Shown: positions 7,640 through 16,357, counted from the first letter of the stretch. The stretch is DNA of 64,000 nucleotides from Marininema mesophilum (GCF_900106775.1 NZ_FNNQ01000010.1:84097-148096); one strand, 5' to 3'. Numbers and translations are program-made. The notes: generated from the letters alone by a model not told the origin.

Positions 7640-8455
7640 ATGTTAAAAGCGAAAGCATTGAAAAAGGCATACCAAGGCCAAGCCGTTCTCCATGGTGTGG
7701 ACCTTGAGATCAAGCGAGGAGAGATTCTCGGTCTGCTGGGGCCAAATGGGAGCGGTAAGACGACGCTAGTACGGCTACTTTGTGGAGAAGAACCTCCTGA
7801 TGAGGGGGTAGTATCAGTAGAGGGACGAGCCCTTGATGAATGCTCTCCCCGATCACGGGCAAAGAAAATGGCGGTTCTCCCCCAGGAGGGTCTCCCCAAT
7901 GTCCCCTTCACAGTAGAAGAAGTCGTCATGATGGGGAGACACCCCCATCAGGGGATATGGCCATGGACAGGGTATGGTGATCGGAGAACCGTAGAGCGGG
8001 TGTTAACGGATACCCACCTGCTAGAAGATCGAAGGCGTCCGGTTGGACTTCTCTCGGGTGGAGAACGGCAACGGGTAGCTATCGCCAAAGCGATGGCCCA
8101 GGAGCCTGAACTGTTGTTTCTGGATGAACCTACGACCTACCTGGATATCGCTCATCAGATAGCCGTACTCGATCATATAAAAAGGTGGCAACGGGAATGT
8201 GGATTGGCTGTTCTCGTGGTTTTTCATGATCTAAACCTAGCTGCTCAATACTGTGATCGGTTGGCCATCATGAAGGAGGGGGCAATTCTTCATACAGGTA
8301 CACCGAAGGAGGTCATCAAGGGATCGATCATCCATGAGGTGTACGGTGTGGAGCCACTGATTATCCATCATCCAGTTAGTCATGTGCCTCAAGTCATTCT
8401 ACAATCGGGAGAATCACCACAAGGGGAGTTATCAGCCACAGTGATGTCAATGTAG
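7640..8455 (+). CDS. btuD: Cobalamin ABC transporter, ATP-binding protein
   Basis: A 271-residue ABC ATPase of the FepC/BtuD type. The Walker A is GPNGSGKTT near residue 37, the Q-loop region is MAVLPQEG, the signature is LLSGGERQRVAIAKA, Walker B is LLFLDEPTTYLD, and the switch histidine is in VVFHDLNLAAQYCD. ATG 7640 follows AAGGAGGG by seven bases and lies 13 bases after btuC; an upstream in-frame TTG at 7583 is not supported. A tail of about 30 residues after VEPLIIHHP is not part of the core domain. Confidence 0.92.
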   Translation: MLKAKALKKAYQGQAVLHGVDLEIKRGEILGLLGPNGSGKTTLVRLLCGEEPPDEGVVSVEGRALDECSPRSRAKKMAVLPQEGLPNVPFTVEEVVMMGRHPHQGIWPWTGYGDRRTVERVLTDTHLLEDRRRPVGLLSGGERQRVAIAKAMAQEPELLFLDEPTTYLDIAHQIAVLDHIKRWQRECGLAVLVVFHDLNLAAQYCDRLAIMKEGAILHTGTPKEVIKGSIIHEVYGVEPLIIHHPVSHVPQVILQSGESPQGELSATVMSM

Positions 8456-8495
8456 AAAACTACCGATATATTGAGATCAGAGGGGGAAATGCGGG

Positions 8496-9053
8496 ATGAA
8501 GATCTACACACGTACAGGGGATGCAGGGCAGACAGGAGTTATCGGTGGCCGCGTAGATAAGGATGATATTCGCGTCACCGCTTATGGGACGACGGATGAG
8601 GTAAACGCCTTTGTCAGTGAAGCCATCGTTCGGATGGATTCTGAGAAACATGCGGATATGATTCAGGATCTGACGGAAATTCAGCACGAGTTATTTGATG
8701 CCGGGGGAGATTTAGCTCAAGCAGGGAAAAAGCGTCAGTATAAGGTGACAGCAGAGATGGTTAGCCGTTTAGAGGAATGGATCGACCGTTATGACGCGGA
8801 GGCACCTGCGATCCAGCGCTTTATCTTGCCTGGCGGGAGCCCCATTTCCTCTGCTCTCCATGTCTGTCGTGTTGTCACCCGCAGAGCGGAGCGACTTACA
8901 GTAACCTTGTCCAGAGAACAAGAGACGAATGATGAAGTACGGCGATATCTCAACCGTCTCTCCGATTTTTTCTTCGCAATTGCTCGTGCGGCGAACGCTC
9001 GTGATGGGGTCTCGGATACCGAGTACAAACGAGGTGGCCAAGTCTTCCGCTGA
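8496..9053 (+). CDS. pduO: Cob(I)alamin adenosyltransferase, PduO type
   Basis: The 185-residue product is a PduO-type corrinoid adenosyltransferase. It begins with the family ATP-binding motif KIYTRTGDAGQTGVIGG, followed by YGTTDEVNAFV. The C-terminal part has RFILPGGSPISSALHVCRVV, RRAER, and LNRLSDFFFAIARAAN. It transfers the adenosyl group of ATP to reduced cobalamin to make adenosylcobalamin. It lies 40 bp after btuD, so the riboswitch probably controls uptake and activation together. The start ATG follows GAGGGGGAA. Confidence 0.93.
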   Translation: MKIYTRTGDAGQTGVIGGRVDKDDIRVTAYGTTDEVNAFVSEAIVRMDSEKHADMIQDLTEIQHELFDAGGDLAQAGKKRQYKVTAEMVSRLEEWIDRYDAEAPAIQRFILPGGSPISSALHVCRVVTRRAERLTVTLSREQETNDEVRRYLNRLSDFFFAIARAANARDGVSDTEYKRGGQVFR

Positions 9054-9128
9054 TCCTGATGCACTTTCGTCCACCCCGAGAGTTTAGGTATACTGAGTGT
9101 GACCAATGAGGGGAGGATGTAGCTGATC

Positions 9129-9485
9129 ATGCTTACAATGTATCATTATCCAGCCTGTGGCACCTGTAAAAATGCACAAAAGTACCTAAAGGAGAAGGGT
9201 GTCTCCTTTGAGGAAAAACATATCGTCAACGAACCTCCTGCAAAGGACGAATTGAAGAGCTTGGTGGAGAAGAGCGGTCTACCACTGCAAAAGTTTTTCA
9301 ACACAAGCGGTAAAAAGTATCGCGAACTCAATTTGAAGGAGAAGTTGAAGGATATGGACGATGATGAGAAGCTAAGTCTTCTCGCCTCCGACGGCATGCT
9401 GATTAAGCGGCCGATTGTATCCGATGGTAGCAAAGTGACCGTAGGTTTTAAGGAAGATTCCTTTGCCGAGACCTGGGTGAAGTGA
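9129..9485 (+). CDS. ArsC/Spx-family thioredoxin-fold protein (YusI-like)
   Basis: A 118-residue ArsC/Spx-family protein with an N-terminal CxxC redox motif (YHYPACGTCKNAQKYL), then LKSLVEKSGL, FNTSGKKYRELNLKEKL, and a LIKRPIVSDG motif close to the C-terminus. Length and motifs match B. subtilis YusI-like proteins annotated as arsenate reductase family. Reduction of arsenate is not shown; Spx-like regulators share this fold. The nearest GGGGAGG lies about 13 bases before ATG 9129, which is long. It is a single gene. Confidence 0.82.
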   Translation: MLTMYHYPACGTCKNAQKYLKEKGVSFEEKHIVNEPPAKDELKSLVEKSGLPLQKFFNTSGKKYRELNLKEKLKDMDDDEKLSLLASDGMLIKRPIVSDGSKVTVGFKEDSFAETWVK

Positions 9486-9501
9486 AGGTTAGGTAACTAA
9501 T

Positions 9502-9545
9502 AAGGGTTAGCTAAAGTAGGGATTAACCTGCGAGAGCTAACCCTT
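9502..9545. terminator. Candidate bidirectional terminator between convergent genes
   Basis: AAGGGTTAGCT and AGCTAACCCTT form an 11-bp stem with a 22-base loop, between the ArsC-like gene and the minus-strand permease. The T-runs are short. Confidence 0.55.
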
Positions 9546-9591
9546 TAATTTGATCACACATGATTTCGTACTAATAATTTATAGTGTTCTT

Positions 9592-10524
9592 TTAAATATG
9601 AGGTGTCTCCTTATATCTTTTTTCATATCGAATTTCAAAGCCACGTGATAACAAAAAGAGAGCAAACATAACAATAGCAAAGGCGAGGATGGGAAAAAAA
9701 GGTACCCAGGGTTGAAAACTGATCTGTTCTCTATACGCACTAATCAGCCCTCCCCATTCTGGGATTCTAGGGATCTGGACGACTTGTGAGTCTAGAGAGA
9801 TGCTCTTTGTTCCACCAAAGAAAATATTAAAAACTCCTAATTGTCCGATAAGATTAAGAAGCACAATCATTTCCTGTAATGTTAGAATAACAAGGTTTTC
9901 TTTTAAAGCAGGGGCAATATGCTTTCTGATGATCCAAAGAGGATTCGCACCTAGGACGCGAGATGCAACAACCGATGGATTCTTATTGATTAGGCTGGTT
10001 TTTTTCGCAGTTACAGTAGCAATTGCAGGGATCCCAAACAAAGCGATTAGCCCACCTTGTAGGAGAAGTAACTGCCAAATGGGGATAGAGGGAATTCGGC
10101 TAATACTAATAAGTAAACAATAGAGAATAACGATAGCAGGCATACTACTAAGCAGTTCTAAGGGCTCTATGAACCTTTTTCCCCAGCGAGAAGTACCTAG
10201 CCAAAACCCAAGAGCAACTCCACTTATCATTCGGGTTAGTACGATTACGAACACAAGAAAAATGGTAATTCGTCCGCCATAAAGGATTAATGTGAAAAGG
10301 TCATGCCCATGGGGTGTTGTCCCAAGCCAATGATCCTCTGTAGGTGGCGTTAAGGGTTCGGTAATTTTTGCACCCTTATCTGTAACCTCCATATCAAATT
10401 TTCGTAGAGAATCAGGGGTGTAAGACGTTAACAGCGGAGCAAAAAGAGTAGCTAGTATAACAACTAGGATGATTGAGAATCCAAGCCTCAAGCGCCAATT
10501 ATATTGTGCATTAATCAACGGCAT
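9592..10524 (-). CDS. OppC/DppC-type ABC permease subunit (orphan)
   Basis: A binding-protein-dependent permease of the OppC/DppC type, about 310 residues. It has an N-terminal membrane helix, a periplasmic loop with LTPPTEDHWLGTTPHGHDLF (the conserved OppC entrance motif), and five further helices. The EAA-like loop is NPSVVASRVLGANPLWIIRKHI. The second half (GQLGVFNIFFGGTKSISL) is divergent. The start is uncertain: ATG 10524 is very close to AAGGAG, ATG 10542 has no site, and TTG 10518 has better spacing. It overlaps the truncated OppB-like gene upstream. No ATPase or binding protein is adjacent, so it may be non-functional. Confidence 0.72.
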   Translation of the reverse strand: MPLINAQYNWRLRLGFSIILVVILATLFAPLLTSYTPDSLRKFDMEVTDKGAKITEPLTPPTEDHWLGTTPHGHDLFTLILYGGRITIFLVFVIVLTRMISGVALGFWLGTSRWGKRFIEPLELLSSMPAIVILYCLLISISRIPSIPIWQLLLLQGGLIALFGIPAIATVTAKKTSLINKNPSVVASRVLGANPLWIIRKHIAPALKENLVILTLQEMIVLLNLIGQLGVFNIFFGGTKSISLDSQVVQIPRIPEWGGLISAYREQISFQPWVPFFPILAFAIVMFALFLLSRGFEIRYEKRYKETPHI

Positions 10525-11083
10525 ATCTCCTTTTGAGCACATAATTTAGAAGGTGCAAAATCAGATACGTAACTAAATAAAGAAGCAAAAAGCCAAACAA
10601 TGTATTGGCTAGAATAGAGTAGTCTCTATTCCCTGAGTTAGCTAGAAAGTAAGTAAATCCAGGGGAGCGAAATAAATATTCTATGACCATTAGATTCCCT
10701 AACATGATTGAGGCAATTTTCCCTAAATCAGCGCGGAGAAAAGGAAGTACATTCCGAACGACATGGTTGGAGTATATCTCTTTTTTTGTTAACCCTTTTG
10801 CTTTGGCTAATAGAATGTAGTCCTCAGATAAAACTTGTGTGACCTGTAAAGAGACTGTACGGATGACATACATTAGCGGTACCCATATTATACTGATTGC
10901 AGGAAGGAGCAGAGCTTCTTCTCCGTTTACTGAGGCAGTTTCAGCAAACAGAATCTGCGTCTGGGTGTATAACCAAACAATCAGTAGTTGCAATAACAAT
11001 GCAATTGTAAAATCAGAAAAAACGGACATAAACCCTACCGTGTCTTTAAGCCACCCAGGTGCTCGGGCTACAATTACTCCCAA
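10511..11083 (-). pseudogene. N-terminally truncated OppB/DppB-type permease
   Basis: The frame codes for the C-terminal two thirds of an OppB/DppB permease, including SEDYILLAKAKGLTKKEIYSNH (EAA loop), NVLPFLRADLG and EYLFRSPGFTYFL. Full-length members have about 300-320 residues; here about 190 remain. The protein frame continues upstream of TTG 11083 to a stop at 11114-11116, with no start codon. A good ribosome site AAGAGGAGG and an ATG at 11112-11114 exist just there, but in another frame that ends after 22 codons. About 110 N-terminal residues seem deleted, fusing the original translation signal out of frame. Use of TTG 11083 as a weak start cannot be excluded. Confidence 0.7.
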
Positions 11084-11256
11084 AAAAAGACCTAGAAGAA
11101 GAGCAACAGCGCATTAAATATCCTCCTCTTTTTAATGTAATAGTTCCTATTCATCATCACCTCTCAGGAGACTCCATATCTAAACTTTAATGGTCTTATA
11201 TTACTAATATATATTTTATTAAATAGATTGAATAGAGTTTTTTATTTGATAACCAT

Positions 11257-11307
11257 GTAAAAAAGCGAATCACAAATAGGATGCCTCTTTGTGATTCGCT
11301 TTTTTAC
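11257..11307. terminator. Bidirectional terminator
   Basis: A perfect 20-bp stem (arms 11257-11276 and 11288-11307, core AAGCGAATCACAAA) has A-rich and T-rich ends, so it can stop transcription on either strand. Confidence 0.85.
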
Positions 11308-11618
11308 TGTGCCTATTATGGGTCTTTTTTATAGAGTCAGTAAATCATCAAGAAAAAAATAATGAAAATAATTCCTATATAAATCATGGTGGTATTTAAC
11401 AATGGATTGATAAAAACAATGGAAGAATGAGTCTCGCGCAGAAGGTGATATTTTAATAATTAGTCAGATTGAATATATTTACAGTGCAATTGAATAGAAA
11501 TTATCCTTATCATGATGATCTATAATAAAAATTTTTAATAATAAATTTTGATGGAAAAAGAACTATATTATGGTATAATTGCAAAGAAGTTAAATTTAAA
11601 TTAAAGGAGATGATTTGA
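11308..11618. other. AT-rich upstream region of the small secreted protein gene
   Basis: This stretch of over 300 bases is strongly AT-rich and holds no gene. A perfect TATAAT lies at 11574-11579 and TTGATG at 11548-11553. The 20-base spacing is longer than usual, so the promoter may need an activator or use another -35. Confidence 0.45.
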
Positions 11619-11975
11619 TTGTTAAAGAAAACTGTTGTTGGAGTAGTAGCGTCTACCTTAATGTTTGTCGGTTTCTCTTATCAAGCAAGTGCTTATGACA
11701 AAGTTATTAATGCATATAACACAAAGGGAGGGCATGATCAAGATAGTGATTATTTTAAAAAGGGAAAAATTGATGTCTTTTACAAAAATAAAGGTGGACA
11801 TGGTAAGATGAGGCATGAATTTACCCGGCAAATTAACCGCTGGCCTGATGACCTAATTTGGGCTAAGAATAGTAAGAGCAAGTCTAAAGGTGGAGCGAAA
11901 CGTACTGCAACTCATAATAGTTATTACTATGTAGAAGTGGATGGTGGTAACGGGTATACAAAAGCTTATCGTTAG
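11619..11975 (+). CDS. Small secreted protein of unknown function, next to an ABC exporter
   Basis: The 118-residue product has a clear signal peptide: basic MLKK, hydrophobic VVGVVASTLMFVGFSY and cleavage likely after QASA. The mature part of about 93 residues is Gly-, Lys-, His- and aromatic-rich with no cysteine (KGGHDQDSDYF, KNKGGHGKMRHEF, RTATHNSYYYVEVDGG). The TTG start follows AAAGGAG by about ten bases. It is directly followed by a terminator-like hairpin and then an ABC exporter cassette in the same direction. That order recalls bacteriocin or lactococcin-972-type loci, but the typical motifs are not clear. I do not recognise the family. Confidence 0.7.
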   Translation: MLKKTVVGVVASTLMFVGFSYQASAYDKVINAYNTKGGHDQDSDYFKKGKIDVFYKNKGGHGKMRHEFTRQINRWPDDLIWAKNSKSKSKGGAKRTATHNSYYYVEVDGGNGYTKAYR

Positions 11976-11978
11976 TAT

Positions 11979-12020
11979 TAAACAAAAAGGGTGTTGACAT
12001 AGTCAACGCCCTTTTTGTTT
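11979..12020 (+). terminator. Terminator or attenuator before the ABC exporter genes
   Basis: AACAAAAAGGGTGTTGAC and GTCAACGCCCTTTTTGTT form a long stem with a T-rich 3' arm immediately after the secreted-protein gene. It would reduce readthrough into the exporter genes 36 bases on, giving much more small protein than exporter. Confidence 0.85.
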
Positions 12021-12056
12021 AATAAAAGTAAATATAAAGATTGGATGGATAAAAAT

Positions 12057-14135
12057 ATGAAAAAAGTAATTGAATCTTGGCGAATTGAACTGACATTGCT
12101 AGCGCGGAACTACTGGTTTTGGGTTGTGCTTGTTGCTATAGGGGCCTATATCTCTTTCGGATTTCCTGGATTTTTATTGGTATATGATCCTGGGCGTGCG
12201 TTTATGGGCTCTTCCTATTTAGTTGTTGGAGGGATTTTGGTCAGTCTTCTCTATGGATGGAATTTGACCAAAGAGGAAGTTACTAATCACATGGAAGAAA
12301 TCGTGTTATGCCTTTCAAAGGGTTATTCTTCAAAGGTGATTGGAAAAGTACTGGTTTTGCTAACTGTCGTTCTATTCTTTTTGGCTTTTTCTATTTCCAT
12401 CCTCTACACTCGACTTTATCAAGCAAATGTTCCAGATATCTTCTTTATTAAAGGTATTTACTACATAGTTTTATATTGGGGAATGCCATTTTTCGTAATG
12501 GGGATTTTAGGTATGGTAGTAGGATCTTTAAACCAATCTAAAAAAGCTTATTTTATTATTTTAGGAACTTGGGTACTATTTAGCCCCCTCCTAAGTGAGA
12601 TTAGTGAAACGTTCATAGCGTATATCAAAGATGAGTACGTGTCGTGGTTATCTGTATTGCAGATTTTTAACCTAGGTGAATCTAGTATGGCAACTCCTTA
12701 TGATCCTGTATATGGATTACCTATGGAAATACATCGTTGGATGAAAGTATTCTTTTGGCTTCTGACGGGTCTATTCTTCTTGTCGATTCGTTCCTTACAA
12801 ATCTCCTTGCAAGAAGTTGTTCCAAAGCATGTTTGGAAGGTAGGTAGCGTCTACATAATTGTAATCGTATCACTAGTATATTATTGGAATCAGCCTGATC
12901 AGCCTCGACTTGAAGAAGGCATGTCGGTAAATAGTTATGAGTCTGATTATTACGAGAAGAATATACAGAATAAGAGTGAAAAGTCTGCTTCTTTTGATGT
13001 GCAGACATACAATTTAGATGTAACCAGTTTTCGTGATTTGTCAGTGGTAGTGGATATGAAAATCAGACTCAAAGAAAAAAGTAATCAATTGACTTTCACC
13101 CTCTATCATGGATTAAAAGTAAAAAAAGTAGTTTCCAGGAATAAGAAACTTCCTTTCCGACAAATGGGTGATCATCTGAAGGTCTCTTTAACTGACTCTC
13201 GGTTAGATAATAAAATACGCATTGAATATGAAGGGGTAAGTTCCCCCGACTACCCCGCCAATGAACAAGGCGTTTTGCTACCCTCTTACTTCCCTTGGTA
13301 TCCCATTCCAGGGTATAAGAAAGTGTATTCGGATCAAGGTACGTACTATCCTCTTCAACCTGAGCAAAGGGCTCACTTTGAACTACGTTATTCAGGACCG
13401 GAAAAGCTCTATACTAATTTATCTCATAAGGGGGGGCGAGAATGGCAAGGAGAAGCTACCAATGGAATTACGATTGTCGCGGGGATGATGAAAGAAAAGA
13501 AAATTGATGATACAACCATTATTTATCCAGTATCTACGCCTTATATGCTGAAGTCGGTGAATCAATTTATAGCTCAAGCTAAACCGATGCAGCATCGCTT
13601 AGAAAAAGATCTAAAGATAGACGGACGACCAATAGCGCAAAAGGTATTCTTTGTTACAGATAGATTGAATGAACTTCCAATGTGGAATTTTGAAGATCAT
13701 ACTCTGATTGGAATCGATCAATTAAGTAACTCTATTTCTGCGTTAGCTGATAAAAGTAGTATATTTGATAGGATTTTTAGTTCATTACATCAGGAGAAGA
13801 ATTATGCAAATCAATCTGATGACATAAAGGGTTGGTATGAAGCTGTTGTGAGGTATATCTACGGCCAGAAGTATAAACAGCAGGGATTCGCTAGTGAAGC
13901 AGAAGAGAGTTTAAGTCGATCATATGAAGTATATTTTGATCCTGAGGAGGAAGCAACACAACAAGAGAAAAAAGATGCTCAGTATGCCAAAAAATTACTT
14001 AACTATTTTAAAAGGCATCGAAACAATACAGACGATATCGAAGGTATAGCTGTCAAATGGAGAGAAAAATTACTACAACCAAAACCGATGAAGTGGGAAG
14101 ATCTAGAGTCGATCATACTCAAACGAAAACACTGA
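12057..14135 (+). CDS. ABC-2 type permease fused to a degenerate M1-peptidase-like ectodomain
   Basis: About 692 residues. The first 280 hold six or seven membrane helices arranged like ABC-2 permeases. The remaining 400 residues form one large domain that begins with a beta-rich part (SFDVQTYNLDVTSFRDLSV, RLKEKSNQLTFTLYHGLKV) resembling the N-terminal domain of M1 aminopeptidases, followed by LLPSYFPWYPIPGYKK. ABC-2 permeases fused to M1-like domains are known, but here no HExxH zinc motif exists; the nearest segment reads SLHQEKNYANQ. The domain is therefore probably a binding or scaffold module. ATG 12057 follows GGATGGAT; in-frame starts at 12015 and 12045 lack a site. The ATPase gene follows after 14 bases. 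Confidence 0.72.
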   Translation: MKKVIESWRIELTLLARNYWFWVVLVAIGAYISFGFPGFLLVYDPGRAFMGSSYLVVGGILVSLLYGWNLTKEEVTNHMEEIVLCLSKGYSSKVIGKVLVLLTVVLFFLAFSISILYTRLYQANVPDIFFIKGIYYIVLYWGMPFFVMGILGMVVGSLNQSKKAYFIILGTWVLFSPLLSEISETFIAYIKDEYVSWLSVLQIFNLGESSMATPYDPVYGLPMEIHRWMKVFFWLLTGLFFLSIRSLQISLQEVVPKHVWKVGSVYIIVIVSLVYYWNQPDQPRLEEGMSVNSYESDYYEKNIQNKSEKSASFDVQTYNLDVTSFRDLSVVVDMKIRLKEKSNQLTFTLYHGLKVKKVVSRNKKLPFRQMGDHLKVSLTDSRLDNKIRIEYEGVSSPDYPANEQGVLLPSYFPWYPIPGYKKVYSDQGTYYPLQPEQRAHFELRYSGPEKLYTNLSHKGGREWQGEATNGITIVAGMMKEKKIDDTTIIYPVSTPYMLKSVNQFIAQAKPMQHRLEKDLKIDGRPIAQKVFFVTDRLNELPMWNFEDHTLIGIDQLSNSISALADKSSIFDRIFSSLHQEKNYANQSDDIKGWYEAVVRYIYGQKYKQQGFASEAEESLSRSYEVYFDPEEEATQQEKKDAQYAKKLLNYFKRHRNNTDDIEGIAVKWREKLLQPKPMKWEDLESIILKRKH

Positions 14136-14149
14136 GGAGGTATTAGAGG

Positions 14150-15022
14150 ATGTTGCAAATAAATGAGATTTGTAAAGTATATGGGGGTTCACAGGTATTA
14201 AATCTGATCTCCCTCGATATTCGACCAGGAATGTTTGGCCTATTGGGACCAAATGGAGCTGGTAAAACAACATTGATGCGAATCCTCACTACAGTGATTC
14301 CATCAACCAGTGGAAACATCCACTATGGAGATATTAGCTGGTCAAATAAAAATGAAGTGAGAAAAATGATTGGCTACTTGCCACAAAAATTCTCCCTTTA
14401 TAAGCAGTTGCGTGTAAATGAAGCCCTTTACCATCTAGCAGTTCTTAAAGGGGTTTCTGCTCGCTTGCAAAAGAAGATGGTAGCAGAAGTTTTGGATAAA
14501 GTTAACTTAAATGAACATCAGGATAAAAAGGTAGGTCATCTGTCCGGAGGAATGGTAAGGAGGCTCGGAATTGCTCAAGCCATTCTGGGTGACCCCAAGA
14601 TTATTATCGTCGATGAACCTACAGCTGGATTGGATCCAGAGGAACGTATTCGTTTTCGTAAGTTGTTACGGATGCTTGGAGAGAAGTCGATTGTGATTAT
14701 TTCAACTCATATTGTAGAAGATATTGAATCAAGTTGTGATCAGATAGCTGTCCTGCATAAAGGGCAGCTAAAGAAACATGGAAACATAGATAAAATAAGG
14801 GCATCTGCCAAGGGTAAAGTGTGGGAATTAACAGTTTCCAATGAGGATTTTTATAAAATTTCGGATGAATGGAATGTGATCTCTAACCACAAGGAATCGG
14901 ATGGATATCGACTTCACATTTTGTCGGATGAAAAGCCTGAAGGAGCGCTTTCCATTGACCCAACATTGGAGGATAGCTACTTGTATCTAATGGGGGGAAG
15001 TGGCCAAAATGAAGTATATTGA
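14150..15022 (+). CDS. ABC exporter ATP-binding protein
   Basis: A 290-residue ABC ATPase of the ABC-2 exporter (CcmA/NatA-like) type. Walker A is GLLGPNGAGKTTLMRIL near residue 35, the Q-loop is GYLPQKFSLY, the signature is HLSGGMVRRLGIAQA, Walker B is IIIVDEPTAGLDPEER, and the switch histidine is in IISTHIVEDIE. About 75 C-terminal residues after the nucleotide-binding domain are typical for exporters of this group. It lies 14 bases after the large permease and overlaps the next permease gene, so the three form one transport unit. Confidence 0.9.
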   Translation: MLQINEICKVYGGSQVLNLISLDIRPGMFGLLGPNGAGKTTLMRILTTVIPSTSGNIHYGDISWSNKNEVRKMIGYLPQKFSLYKQLRVNEALYHLAVLKGVSARLQKKMVAEVLDKVNLNEHQDKKVGHLSGGMVRRLGIAQAILGDPKIIIVDEPTAGLDPEERIRFRKLLRMLGEKSIVIISTHIVEDIESSCDQIAVLHKGQLKKHGNIDKIRASAKGKVWELTVSNEDFYKISDEWNVISNHKESDGYRLHILSDEKPEGALSIDPTLEDSYLYLMGGSGQNEVY

Positions 15023-15653
15023 TCTTCGCTACGATTGGAGATCAATGGGGGTTTTTGCTTATGTTCCGCTAGGAATCTCTATTTTTGTATTTTTGATATT
15101 ACTTTTGATGGGAAGTGACTTGTCGAGAGTGATTCAATTTTCAGAGATGTCTTTGCCACTGTTTGCAAGTTGGTGGAGCATCTTGTTAATGCAAGAATTT
15201 TTAGAGCAAGAAGGAAATGAAACCTTGTTTAGTTATCCCTTAAGCCGTTATAAAATGGGGATTCTGCGCGTGTTTCTCTTCTGGGGGCTGTATATTCTGG
15301 TAATTGCCTGGGTTATAGGAGCTAAACAGTGGGTGGATAGCCCAGCTCCTCATTTTTTCTCGTCTCTCTTTTTACAATTAGGCTATGAATCTTTATTCTA
15401 TGCCATGGTAGGATTTTTGTTGATCGTTTTGACAAAAAACACCGTTTGGGCAATGGGTATAATGTTTGTCTATACGAGTACACAGTTTTTGACCCATGGA
15501 AACTTAATCCCATGGTTAAACATCTATCAATTAAATACAGAACTACTTACTGTGAACCAATTGTTAAAACCGATGGTGAAGGTTGTGATTGCAGGTGTGA
15601 TCTGTGGAGGCTTAGCACAGTGGCTATTGGGTAGAGTAAGGACGTTTAACTAG
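15009..15653 (+). CDS. Second membrane subunit of the ABC exporter (six-helix protein)
   Basis: About 214 residues with six hydrophobic segments, an N-terminal basic region (KYIDLRYDWRSMG) and the loop FSYPLSRYKMGILRVFLFW, similar to ABC-2 permease subunits. The ATG at 15009 follows GGGGGGAAG and overlaps the end of the ATPase gene by 14 bases, which implies translational coupling; a GTG at 15000 is also in frame. A strong terminator follows directly. Its partner subunit is probably the large permease at 12057. Confidence 0.75.
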   Translation: MKYIDLRYDWRSMGVFAYVPLGISIFVFLILLLMGSDLSRVIQFSEMSLPLFASWWSILLMQEFLEQEGNETLFSYPLSRYKMGILRVFLFWGLYILVIAWVIGAKQWVDSPAPHFFSSLFLQLGYESLFYAMVGFLLIVLTKNTVWAMGIMFVYTSTQFLTHGNLIPWLNIYQLNTELLTVNQLLKPMVKVVIAGVICGGLAQWLLGRVRTFN

Positions 15654-15704
15654 AAAGTTCACTCCCTATCTAATATCGATGAGATGGGGAGTGAACTTTC
15701 TTTT
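15652..15704 (+). terminator. Terminator of the ABC exporter operon
   Basis: A perfect 15-bp stem (AGAAAGTTCACTCCC with its complement) and a TTTT tail begin at the stop codon of the last exporter gene. Confidence 0.9.
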
Positions 15705-16301
15705 ATTCATATTCTAGTTACATTGACCAAGGGTTATCGCCATTGGTTGCAAAAGGAATCCGATTTGGCAGCAACGAGTTTACTTGTGGGGATGTTTGCC
15801 CTTGTTTTATTTCTAGCTCGGAGTGCGACAGGTGGATTTGATATAACAGCAAAAGCGGATCGCTTTCTCTCAACCAAGTCTCTAGAGAAAGCGATTAAAG
15901 AAGCAGGACCACAAAAAAATAAGGTAACTGTTTCTTCAGCCGTTACCCAGATCGATGGGTTAATGGAAAAAGATATGTATACAAAGCTAAATGGAGTGGA
16001 TGCCGCTTTTACTAAGTCCACCAACCTTCCGCTTAGAGAACGAGATTCGCGTTATGTTTCTGACCGGAAAGCATGGCAAGCTGTTTCGTCTGATCCTGAT
16101 GTCGTCATTATTAGTGAACGAGATATAGGAGGAAGCGAAGAGAAGATTAAACTTGGGAGTAGAGTGAAAGTGGCCCCTGGTGTGAAGAAAAAGGTGATTG
16201 GGATTGCAAAGTATCGGACGGAAAATTATGAGTATTATACAGCCTCAGGTATATGGATTCAAAAAAAGGATAAACAAGGGCTTTCCGAGAAGAGATCTTG
16301 A
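15684..16301 (+). pseudogene. Fragment of an FtsX/MacB-type ABC permease
   Basis: The open frame codes for one membrane helix (LAATSLLVGMFALVLFLARS) and a MacB-type extracellular domain with RYVSDRKAWQAVSSDPDVVI, KIKLGSRVKV and KKKVIGIAKY. It starts inside the terminator hairpin, has no ribosome binding site, and ends before the three C-terminal helices that FtsX-family permeases need. Only an internal third of a full-length permease is left, so this looks like a gene remnant. Confidence 0.65.
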
Positions 16302-16357
16302 TAGACATAAGACATGATTGGTCAGAATCATGGAATGAGGGAAAGTGGGGAATACAC

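Noticed and set aside
11619..11975. Firm assignment to the lactococcin 972 family
   Set aside because: Gene order and size are similar, but the tryptophan/glycine start and other family motifs are not clear, so I left the function open.
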